Source: JBBSEZ01 sp038239195 (GTDB lineage: Bacteria; Planctomycetota; Planctomycetia; Gemmatales; Gemmataceae). Taken from it: DNA of 10,608 nt. The position numbers and the translations under genes were made by a program. The stretch spans positions 1 through 10,608 of the forward strand of contig JBBSEZ010000355.1 of the NCBI GenBank assembly GCA_038239195.1. The letters are read 5' to 3'. Below are positions 1 to 7,200 of the stretch, piece by piece (the first letter of the stretch is position 1; each line of letters begins with the position of its first letter). The notes beneath the pieces were generated by a model. It did not search any database. It was not told where the DNA came from and was given only the letters and a program-made list of their open reading frames with translations.

Positions 1-96
1 CGGCTGCTCCGCCCCGTCCCCGAAGCCGGCCAAGACGGTCGAGGTCGTCGTCACCACGCCGATCGTCGGCGAGGTGATGGACTATCAGGACTTCAC
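1..96. repeat. Left copy of a 96-base terminal direct repeat
   Basis: The first 96 bases are identical, base for base, to 10513-10608 and in the same orientation. Both copies encode the same part of a lipoprotein adaptor in the same frame, so joining them makes one continuous gene. This is the pattern left when an assembler walks round a circle or through a tandem repeat. The unique unit would be 10,512 bases. Confidence 0.97.
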
Positions 97-415
97 CGGC
101 CGCCTCGACGCGTTCCGCACCGTCGAGGTCCGCGCCCGCGTAACCGGGTACGTGAACGAGGCTTACTTCACGGAAGGCGAACTCGTCCCCGAAGGGAAGG
201 TGTTGTTCCTGATCGACCCTCGCCCATACAAGACCGACCTGGCCCAGGCGGAAGCCAACCTCAAACTGGCGCTCGCGGACCGCAGCCTTCAGGAGCTCAA
301 CACTTCGGATAATTCCTGCTCGCCCCGAGAAACGGCATTGGGGCACACCTCGGCCCGCGCCGAAGACCTGGCCGCCACACGTGGCTACCGCTTCCGCTTC
401 ATTTGCTCGCAGTAG
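2..415 (+). CDS. Truncated RND-type efflux periplasmic adaptor (HlyD/AcrA-like), continued from 10409 if circular
   Basis: The frame is open from the left edge and joins in frame to the start at 10409, giving a predicted 172-residue product. In that numbering, residues 61-134 read like the N-terminal part of a membrane fusion protein. There is a beta-strand/lipoyl-like segment with VEVRARVTGYV, then GELVPEGKVLFLIDPRPY, then the first turns of the alpha-hairpin (LAQAEANLKLALADRSLQE). Full adaptors usually have about 350-400 residues and bridge an inner-membrane pump to an outer-membrane channel. Here the similarity stops near N135 (position ~300). The last ~37 residues are unlike the family and use codons such as ACT, GAT and AAT, so they look like readthrough into unrelated DNA. 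The missing hairpin half, barrel and membrane-proximal domains make it non-functional as an adaptor. Its 3' end overlaps the convergent minus-strand gene by 31 bases. The family call is strong; the fate of the product is inference. Confidence 0.8.
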   Translation, partial: GCSAPSPKPAKTVEVVVTTPIVGEVMDYQDFTGRLDAFRTVEVRARVTGYVNEAYFTEGELVPEGKVLFLIDPRPYKTDLAQAEANLKLALADRSLQELNTSDNSCSPRETALGHTSARAEDLAATRGYRFRFICSQ

Positions 416-2298
416 TGGCGGTTGTGCTTGAGGTGGCTGTTGCCGGGGAAGTCCGCCAGCCCGACGTCGTAGACGCGGACGGCCTCGGCCCAGTCCTTCA
501 CCTTGATGGCGGTCTCGGCCCAGTCGTCGATGAGGGCGATGGCGTTGCTCGCCAGCCGGGGCTGCCGGGGGAATGCCTTCAGCCCCTCGGCGTACTTCTC
601 CAGCGCCGCCTTCCACTTCTTCTCGCGCCGCAGCTGCCTGGCCCAGCCATCGTAGACGATGGCCGCCAGTTCGGCGCGCTGAGGCGGGCCCGCCACCAGA
701 GGCCCGTACCCCACCGCCGCCTTCAACGCCTCCTGGTACTTCCTCGCGTCGGTCAGCTTGCGGACCGCGCCGGCCGCGTACGCGGAGCCGACTGCGGGGA
801 CCGACTTCACCGCGACGAACTGCTTGCGGAGCGCCTCGTAGTGCTCGATCGCGGCCGGCCGGCCGCCTCCCTCTTCCAGGGTGCGGAGGGCCTCCTGCGC
901 GTGGTAGGCGATCCCGCCGGCGACCTCGCGGTCCTTCGGGCCCAGGGCGTAGGCGCGGGCGAGCACCTTCAGCGACCCGTGGACGTCCTTTTTCGACAGC
1001 AGCGACTGCGACCAGCGCCGGAACAGCCCGGAGCGCCACGCCAGCAGCTTCTTGCCCTCGGCGGCCGGCAAGACTTTCAGCCCCCGTCCCACCACCACCA
1101 GCCCCGCTTCCCAGCCCTTGTCCTGGGACCGCTTTTCGCCCAGCCGCACGAACCAACGGCTGGGGCTCTGGAAGTCCTTGTCCTCGGGGACCGCTTTGGC
1201 CGCGCGCTCGATTACCTTCAGCGCGTCCTGGTCCTGTCCGGCCGCCAGCGTGGCGTCGATGTAGCTCGCCCACGCCAGGTGGTGGTTGTTGTGCAACGAG
1301 CCCGACCGGGGCGCCACGGACAGGCCGAAGGCCAGGGCCCGGACCGCGTCCTCGAACTTCCTCTCGTCGGTCAACCGCGGGCCCCAGTTGACGAAGATGG
1401 CCAGCAGGTTGTTGGCCGCCGTCCTGCTCGCCGGGTCCAGCGCCAGCGCGGCCAGGTAGCAGCGGGCGGCCTCCAGCGGCCGGGGCACCTTGGCGCCAGC
1501 CAGGGCCACGCCCCGGTTGCTGTAGATCAAGGCCGCGACCCCGAAGCCGTCCACCTCGCGGGCGCCCTCGCGGCCGCCCTTGGCCTTCCAGTCGAAGCCG
1601 GCGGGGTTGGTCGGCTCGACCTGGATGCGCTTGTCGCCCTCCACCAGGTCCAGGGCGGCGTGCCCTGGGAAGAACCCTCCCGGGATGGAGAGGGGGCGCA
1701 ACTTCAGGCCCAGGCGGCTGCCGACGAGGTAGTAGAGCGCCGTTGCGGAGACGCAGTTGAATTTGCCCGTGTCGAAGACGGCCGCGAAAGAGCTCTGCTC
1801 CGCGGCGTAGCCCTTGCTCATCACCCCCTTGTGCAGGAAGCGCATCAGCCGTTCGCCGCGCTCGCGGTCGGGCCTGGCGCCCTTGACGGCCTGGCGAGCC
1901 CCGACGACCAACTCGTCGAAGCGCTCGCGGTACTTCTCGCGGGGCTCGGCCCCCTCGATGCCGGACGCGAACAGCATGGCGTCCACCAGGAGGCCGTCAT
2001 CTTCCTTCTCGGCGGGGCCAGGTCGCCTGGTCTTCCTCTCCCAGACCGCGGAGAGCAACTTCCGTTCGTCGGCGGGCAGCGCGGGGACCGAGCCCATCTT
2101 CAGGTCGGACAGGCGATCGTAGACCGCCAGGGGGGCCAGGGCCAACTGGTAGCCGGCTGCCATCGGTTCCTTGGAGAAACCGGGCGCTTTCGAGCTGGGC
2201 GCGGCAGGCGCAGTCAGCGCCAGGACGCCGAGCATCAGCAGCCCCAGGGCCGAAGCGCGGAAGGCGGGCGAGGCCGGAAACGTTCGCCTGGTCGGCAA
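385..2298 (-). CDS. Secreted transglutaminase-like (SirB1-like) and TPR repeat protein
   Basis: The product is about 637 residues. The N-terminus has arginines followed by a hydrophobic stretch (residues ~15-32, ALGLLMLGVLALTAPAAP), a Sec signal peptide. Residues ~145-235 form a transglutaminase-like fold of the SirB1 type. Cys182 lies in GKFNCVSATALYY, His213 in FFPGHAALDL and Glu228 in IQVEPTNPAGFD, matching the order of a Cys-His-acid triad. From about 260 to the end the sequence is helical and TPR-like (for example SNRGVALAG..EAARCYLAALALDP and EAVRVYDVGLADFP). The protein probably acts outside the cytoplasm in protein-protein contacts; whether the triad is catalytic (protease or transamidase) is unknown. 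The start used is a TTG with GAAAGG directly before it, an imperfect ribosome site. The first in-frame ATG (2235) would remove the charged part of the signal peptide. The gene stands alone, convergent with the truncated adaptor. Confidence 0.87.
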   Translation of the reverse strand: MPTRRTFPASPAFRASALGLLMLGVLALTAPAAPSSKAPGFSKEPMAAGYQLALAPLAVYDRLSDLKMGSVPALPADERKLLSAVWERKTRRPGPAEKEDDGLLVDAMLFASGIEGAEPREKYRERFDELVVGARQAVKGARPDRERGERLMRFLHKGVMSKGYAAEQSSFAAVFDTGKFNCVSATALYYLVGSRLGLKLRPLSIPGGFFPGHAALDLVEGDKRIQVEPTNPAGFDWKAKGGREGAREVDGFGVAALIYSNRGVALAGAKVPRPLEAARCYLAALALDPASRTAANNLLAIFVNWGPRLTDERKFEDAVRALAFGLSVAPRSGSLHNNHHLAWASYIDATLAAGQDQDALKVIERAAKAVPEDKDFQSPSRWFVRLGEKRSQDKGWEAGLVVVGRGLKVLPAAEGKKLLAWRSGLFRRWSQSLLSKKDVHGSLKVLARAYALGPKDREVAGGIAYHAQEALRTLEEGGGRPAAIEHYEALRKQFVAVKSVPAVGSAYAAGAVRKLTDARKYQEALKAAVGYGPLVAGPPQRAELAAIVYDGWARQLRREKKWKAALEKYAEGLKAFPRQPRLASNAIALIDDWAETAIKVKDWAEAVRVYDVGLADFPGNSHLKHNRHYCEQMKRKR

Positions 2299-2540
2299 CC
2301 TTTCGTGGAAGACGTTGCACCAAAGAGGGCTTTTCCTGGCGAGGGAGGTGAGACGTCCTGCTTGCGCCGATGGTTCGGGCCACCCGAGCGGGCGGCGGGC
2401 CTTGCCCTTTCTGAGCCAGAAGGAGGCGTCGGCATCCCTTCCTCACAGCCTCATTGCGGTCGGCGCGAGTGGGAGGACACGAAATCCGAAAACCTGTCGG
2501 CCCCCTCGCGCGGCGTTCAGGCGAGGGGACCGGTCACCTG
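2299..2540. other. Intergenic stretch upstream of the transglutaminase/TPR gene, no gene seen
   Basis: These bases must hold the promoter of the minus-strand gene starting at 2298, but I see no convincing -35/-10 pair. The minus frame of that gene stays open for at least ~110 bases upstream of the TTG without an ATG or GTG start, so the true N-terminus is not fixed by a stop codon. Other open frames here have no recognisable protein character. Confidence 0.4.
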
Positions 2541-2564
2541 GGCCTCCGCCCCTTTGCGGAGGCC
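2541..2564. repeat. Perfect 9-bp hairpin
   Basis: GGCCTCCGC (2541-2549) is complementary to GCGGAGGCC (2556-2564), with the six-base loop CCCTTT. It is the first of three perfect hairpins in this intergenic region. There is no T-tract on either side, so a terminator role is not clear. Confidence 0.7.
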
Positions 2565-2680
2565 ATGCCCGGCCCGCCTACTACTTCCGCGTGCGGACCC
2601 GCAGTTCCGCCCATGGCGTGCCAGCGGCACCTCGGGAGCGCGAACCGAGAGGGCGTGAACGAAGCGAGCGGCGCGGCTGC

Positions 2681-2716
2681 GAGCCCGCCGGTGCGCTTTC
2701 CCAGACCGGCGGGCTC
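2681..2716. repeat. Perfect 12-bp hairpin
   Basis: GAGCCCGCCGGT (2681-2692) pairs with ACCGGCGGGCTC (2705-2716) across a 12-base loop. It lies about 30 bases beyond the terminator hairpin of the minus-strand gene ending at 2790. It could be a second termination or 3'-end stability structure, or a dispersed palindromic repeat. Confidence 0.75.
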
Positions 2717-2746
2717 ATGGGGATCGCGGCATTTCCCTTCGCGGGC

Positions 2747-2782
2747 AAGGGAGGGCGGGCCTCGAAAGGCCCGCCCTCCCTT
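2747..2782 (-). terminator. Terminator hairpin of the small secreted protein gene
   Basis: AAGGGAGGGCGGGCC (2747-2761) is perfectly complementary to GGCCCGCCCTCCCTT (2768-2782), giving a 15-bp GC-rich stem with a six-base loop. It starts only 7 bases after the TAA stop of the minus-strand gene (2790-2792), the position expected for its transcription terminator. The T-tract is just two bases, so it may be a weak intrinsic terminator or a 3'-end processing structure. Confidence 0.75.
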
Positions 2783-2789
2783 GGCCCTG

Positions 2790-3227
2790 TTACTGCGCCT
2801 TCAGGTCAAGGACGCGGCCGTCGGGAGAGTACCTGAACCGATAGTGCTTCGGCTCCGTGAGGTAGCCCTGGGCCAAGCCGGCGAACCCGACCGCGCGAAA
2901 CTCCAGCCGGTAGCTCTTCCACGTCACCTTCCCGTCCCCCCCGATCGAGTCGAACCGGACGTAGGGGGTCGGCGCCCGGTTGCTCGCGTTGAGGGGGTAC
3001 GAGTGCCGCTCCACCCTGCCGCTGGGCAGGATGATCCGCTTCCATTCTTCGTTCCCCCACTTGACCTGATAGCGAATGGTCACCCCCGTCTGGTTGTGGA
3101 TGGCGAACGTGCCCCTCAGGTTGGGCAGGTCCGCCCGGTTGGAACCGACCTGCGCCTGGGAGGCGCCGGAGTTGCCCAAGACCAGGGCGACGAGCCCGAG
3201 GGCAACAATTGCCAGAGGCTTCTTCAT
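2790..3227 (-). CDS. Small secreted beta-rich protein of unknown function
   Basis: The product is 145 residues. It begins MKKPLAIVALGLVALVLG and has a clean Sec signal peptide with probable cleavage after SQA (about residue 25). The mature ~120 residues alternate polar and hydrophobic positions (FAIHNQTGVTIRYQVKW, PYVRFDSIGG, YRLEFRAVGF, HYRFRYSPDG), which suggests a small all-beta domain. There are no cysteines and no catalytic motif that I recognise. The style resembles short exported planctomycete proteins with a TGVTI-YQ-WG core, but I cannot name a family. The ATG at 3225-3227 is preceded by AAGGAA at a sensible distance, which fixes the start over an upstream in-frame ATG at 3293. A terminator hairpin follows the stop. 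The conserved box at 3438-3488 lies 211 bases upstream and is shared with the PDZ gene. Confidence 0.85.
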   Translation of the reverse strand: MKKPLAIVALGLVALVLGNSGASQAQVGSNRADLPNLRGTFAIHNQTGVTIRYQVKWGNEEWKRIILPSGRVERHSYPLNASNRAPTPYVRFDSIGGDGKVTWKSYRLEFRAVGFAGLAQGYLTEPKHYRFRYSPDGRVLDLKAQ

Positions 3228-3322
3228 GGTGATTTCCTTGCGGCAGTAGGGTAAGGCGTGGGCAGTCTGCCGTCGCTGCCACGCCGATTTCATGGGCGGT
3301 GGACCGACCCGCCACAGAGGCC

Positions 3323-3339
3323 CCCGGGTTGTGCCCGGG
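3323..3339. repeat. Short GC hairpin in the intergenic region
   Basis: CCCGGG (3323-3328) and CCCGGG (3334-3339) can pair across a five-base loop. Nearby GCCAC and GTGGC-like ends may extend it imperfectly. It lies between the conserved box and the small secreted gene, so it would be in that gene's 5' untranslated region if the box is its promoter. The role is unknown. Confidence 0.4.
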
Positions 3340-3437
3340 TGGCGCGTGCGGGACGTGCCTCACAAGTGGGGGCCAAGACAAGGGAGGCGGCAAGAACCAA
3401 CCACCTCGCCGAGTACCAGGCCGGAGCAACCTGCTTG

Positions 3438-3488
3438 CACTCATCCCTCTATTAGCAGGTGAGTGTTTTTCGGGGCTTCCCCAAGCGA
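3438..3488 (-). promoter_or_regulatory. Conserved upstream box, copy A
   Basis: Read on the minus strand, this segment matches 9400-9449 almost throughout. Both have TCGCTTGGG, an optional extra G, AAG, YCCYGAAAAACACTC, a variable short stretch, GCTAATAGAGGGA and YGAGYG. Both copies lie upstream of and co-oriented with a small secreted-protein gene. TAATAG could serve as a -10-like element. A shared promoter or regulator site is the simplest reading; a mobile or REP-like fragment is the alternative. The sequence match is observed and the function is inferred. Confidence 0.6.
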
Positions 3489-3554
3489 CCACTCCGATTT
3501 TTCCGACGACCGGAAGCTTGCAGGGCGCCCGGGCCGCGGAAAGGGCGCGGCAGG

Positions 3555-3583
3555 TTGAACGGAGGCCTTGGGGCCGCTAGGAT
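3555..3583 (+). promoter_or_regulatory. Sigma-70-type promoter for the sigma factor-kinase operon
   Basis: TTGAAC (3555-3560) is followed by a 17-base spacer and TAGGAT (3578-3583), 39 bases before the sigma factor ATG. Spacing is ideal and each hexamer matches the consensus TTGACA/TATAAT at four positions. This implies basal expression of the operon by the housekeeping polymerase. No second copy of the conserved box is seen here, so autoregulation through that box is not supported. Confidence 0.5.
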
Positions 3584-3622
3584 TTGGAGAGGTCGAACAT
3601 CACACACAGCGAGAGCAGCACC

Positions 3623-4189
3623 ATGAGCGACGTGCCCCCGTTCGAGGAGACGTTGCGCCACGCGCTCGCCCGGGTGGACCAGGAAGACGTGCGCATCTTC
3701 TACGACTACTTCGAGGAGTTGAAGGCGGAGGTCCGCCGACACCTGAAGGGCAAGGCCAGGCTCATGCCCGGCACGTCGGCCATCGCCCAGTCAGCTCTGC
3801 TGAGCCTGTTCTGCGACCTGGCGGTCCAAAACGTCCCCCTGTCGGACGTGGACGAGTACGGCTATCCGATGCTCTGGCCCCTGGTGCTGTGCTACGTCGA
3901 GCGGCACTGCAACAAGTGGAAAGGATACTACCGCGCCAAAAAACGCAAGGGGCGCGAGACCGAGCTCGCCGCCGAGCCCGCCGACCATCGGGCGGAGGTC
4001 GGCGAGGAGTCAGCTTTTGCGGACGCCTGCGAGGCCCTGTACGGCAAACTGTCCCCCGAGGACAGGTCCATCCTGGAAGGCCGCCTCAAGGACGAGACGC
4101 TCGAGCAGATCGCCAACCGCATCAACCGATCCGAGACCACCGTGAGCAACCGCCTCGTCCGCATCCGTTCGTTGCTCGAGGCCCCGTGA
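3623..4189 (+). CDS. ECF-type RNA polymerase sigma factor, planctomycete kinase-linked type
   Basis: The product is 188 residues, normal for an ECF factor. Residues ~33-108 correspond to region 2. They carry GTSAIAQSALLSLF (the planctomycete counterpart of the usual DLVQETFL helix) and WPLVLCYVERHCNKWKGYY, then a basic AKKRKGRE stretch. After an acidic linker (~112-130), region 4 occupies ~140-186. It has LSPEDRSILEGRL and the helix-turn-helix LEQIANRINRSETTVSNRLV, which contacts -35 DNA in this family. The start is ATG 3623, preceded by GAGAG seven bases upstream; an upstream TTG at 3584 lies at the promoter -10 and is rejected. The kinase begins 22 bases after the stop, so the two are surely co-transcribed. 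In planctomycete ECF-STK groups the linked kinase is thought to control the sigma factor. No anti-sigma gene is present. Confidence 0.92.
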   Translation: MSDVPPFEETLRHALARVDQEDVRIFYDYFEELKAEVRRHLKGKARLMPGTSAIAQSALLSLFCDLAVQNVPLSDVDEYGYPMLWPLVLCYVERHCNKWKGYYRAKKRKGRETELAAEPADHRAEVGEESAFADACEALYGKLSPEDRSILEGRLKDETLEQIANRINRSETTVSNRLVRIRSLLEAP

Positions 4190-4211
4190 CGACTCATCGA
4201 GGTGCCCGTCC

Positions 4212-7200
4212 ATGCCGGCGCCACAAGGGCCCCAGGCCTTGACCGTTCTCGACGACGCCGAACAGCGGCAGGAGATGTTGGAGTCGATCTGGCGCGGCTG
4301 GCGGCCCGGTCTGCCGCTGCCGCGCTGGGAGGACTTCCTACCGCCGCCCGGCCAGCCCTGCGCGGCGGGCAGCGTTTGCGTCCTGCTGCAAATGGACGTC
4401 GAGTTCCGCGTCAAGGCGGGCGTCCCCGCTCTGCTGGCCGAGCCGTATTTCCAGCACGAGCGCCTGCAAGCCGCCGGCTCTCTGCCCGACGCCGCCCAGC
4501 AGCAAGGGCTGATCCGCTGGGAGTATCAGCAACGGTGGAAGCGCGGGGAGCGGGCGCCGCGGCGGGCCTATCTCGAGCGCTTCCCCGAGCACGCCGCGGC
4601 GCTGCACGACCTGGCGCCGCGCTGGAACTGCCCGCGCTGCAAGGAGAAGGGCCTGCCGCTGGACGAGGCGGAGGAGAGCGCCGACTGCCCGCGCTGCGGG
4701 GCCCGGCTGCCCCTGGCCGAGGTGTTTCCGCCGCCGGGCGATGCCAGCGGGCTGGACCTGCGCGAGTATCAGTTGATGGATCGGTTGGGCGGCGGCGGGA
4801 TGGGCGAGGTCTACCTCAGCCGCGACCCGGGGCTGGACCGCCCGCTGGCCCTCAAGGTGTTGCGGCCGGACTGGCACGGCCACCGCGAGTTGGAGCGGCG
4901 CTTCGAGGAGGAGGCGCGCATCACGGGGTCGCTCCAGCACCCCAGCATCGTGCCGGTGTACAACATCGGCCGGCTCCGCGACGGCCGGCTGTACTTCACC
5001 ATGAAGGTGGTGCGCGGCTCGACGTTCGCCGAGTTGCTGGCGGAGCAGGGCGGTGAGGAGGGCCCGGCGGCGCACCTGGGAGTGTTCCTGCAGGTGTGCC
5101 AGGCGGTAGCCTATGCCCACAGCAAGGGCGTGATCCACCGCGACCTGAAGCCCGAGAACGTGATGGTGGGGCGATTCGGCGAGGTCCAGGTAATGGACTG
5201 GGGGCTCGCCAAGGTTCTTGGGAAGCGCGGAGACGCAAGGCGGGAACAGGGAGGCGGTGGCAGCGAGCTCGCCACGCGGCCCAGGGACAGAGCAGGGGGG
5301 GAGACGGTTGGGGCGGTGGGCACGCCGGCGTACATGGCGCCGGAACAGGCCAACGGGGAGTGGGACCGGGCCGACGAGCGCGTCGACGTGTTCGGGCTGG
5401 GCGGCATCCTGTGCGCCATCCTGACGGGCCGGCCACCTTACCGCGGCAGCGGCGGCGAGGTGCTGCGCAAGGCGCAGCGCGGCGACCTGGCGGAGACGTT
5501 CGCCCGGCTGGACGACTGCGGCGCGGACGCGGTGCTGCTGGAGCTGGCGAAGGAGTGCCTGGCCGCGGAGATGGACGGGCGCCCGCGCGACGCCGGCGCG
5601 GTGGCGGGGCGGATGGCGGCGTACCTGGCGGCGGTGCAGGAGCGGCTGCGGGTCGCCGAGGTGGGGCGGGCGGCGGCCCAGGCGCGGGCGGAAGAGGCGG
5701 TGAAGAAGGCGGCGGCGGAGCGGCGGGCGCGTCGGCTGCTGCTGGGGCTGGCGGCGGCGGTGCTGCTGCTGCTGCTGGGCGGTGGGGCTGGCGCCTGGAC
5801 GGTGCAACAGCAGCGCGCCCGGCAGGCGCGCGCCGAGCAGGAGGCACTCGCGGTGGTGGAGCAGCGCGGGGGCCTGCTGGACGAGGGCTGGGAAGAGCAC
5901 GACCTGGCGAAACTGACGGCGGCGAAGGCCGAGGCAGACCGGGCCGTGGGCATCGCCCGGAGCGGCAACGCCAGCGACGCGGTGCTGAAGCAGATCGACG
6001 ATTTCAAGGACCGGGCCGAGGATCGGCTCCAACGCGCCAGGAGCAACAACACGCTGCGGGGCGCGCTGGTGGACGTGGCGGCACCGCGCGAGACCAGCAC
6101 CTACGAGAACGCCGAGGGCGGCCGGATGGTTGCGACGGCCCAGCCGAGCGCGGACGAGCAGTACGCGGCAGCCTTCCGGCGTTGGGGGAAGCTGGACCTG
6201 GATCAAACGGCGGAAGCGGAAGTGGTGGCCCGGCTGCGGCGGGAGCCGGAGGTGGTTTTTCGAGACGTGGCCGCGGCCCTGGATAGTTGGATGGTCGAGC
6301 GGCGACGGCAGAACCACCCGGAGGCGAAGTGGCGGCGACTGTTTCGCGTGGCACAGGGACTGGACGAGAACACCCAGAGCCGGCAGTTGCGGGAGTTGCT
6401 CGTCGGGGGAAGCCCGCCGCGTCCGGACAGCGTGGCAGGCTTGGTGGGGCAGGCGGGTGCCTCTTTGCCCTGGCCTGGGCTCTGGGACGTGGCGCGTGGC
6501 AACACCTGGCGGCGCTTGCGGACGATCCGAGGAGGAATGGGCCCGGGCAGGGGCTCGGTGTTCACCGTGGTGCTCTATGCTCGGGCGTGTAGCGATATCG
6601 GGGATGTCGGGGTGGCCGAGCAGGTGCTGCGGGAGGCGCTGGCGGTGCGGCCGGACGAGATCTTGTTGCTGGACGCGCTGGGCAAACTTCTGGAGGACCA
6701 AAGGCCGGCACGATTGGGGGAGGCGATCGAATGCTACCGCGCCATCCGCGCCCGGCGTGCCCACCTTGGCGTCCGCCTGGGCACGGCGCTTGTCCGGGCC
6801 GGTCGGGCAGAGGAGGGGGAGGCCGTCTTGCGTGACCTGGTGCGCCAGCAGCCGGCCAATACCGAAATGCGCTTCTATCTCGGCAACGCCCTGTATGCCC
6901 GGAAGAAACACGGCGCGGCGGCGGTCGCCTTCCGCGAGGCCATCCGCCTCAAGCGCGACTACCCCCACGCGCACAACAACCTCGGCGGCGCCTTGATCGG
7001 CCAGCGGAAGTACGAGAAAGCGGAGACCGCCTACCACGAGGCCATCCGCCTCAAGCACGACTACCCCAACGCGCACAACAACCTCGGCCTCGCCTTGGAC
7101 GGCCAGGGGAAGGACAAAGAAGCGGAGGCCGCCTTCCGCAAGGCCATCCGCCTCAAGCACGACTTCCCCGAGGCGCACCACAACCTCGGCCTCGCCTTGG

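Noticed and set aside
403..2658. A 751-codon plus-strand frame across the transglutaminase/TPR gene
   Set aside because: It is the antisense shadow of a gene with a signal peptide, catalytic triad and TPRs; its own translation is rich in Arg, Gly, Gln and Val without any recognisable fold.
3584..3622. Upstream TTG start for the sigma factor
   Set aside because: It lies at the predicted -10 element and before the expected transcription start, and the added residues lack family character.
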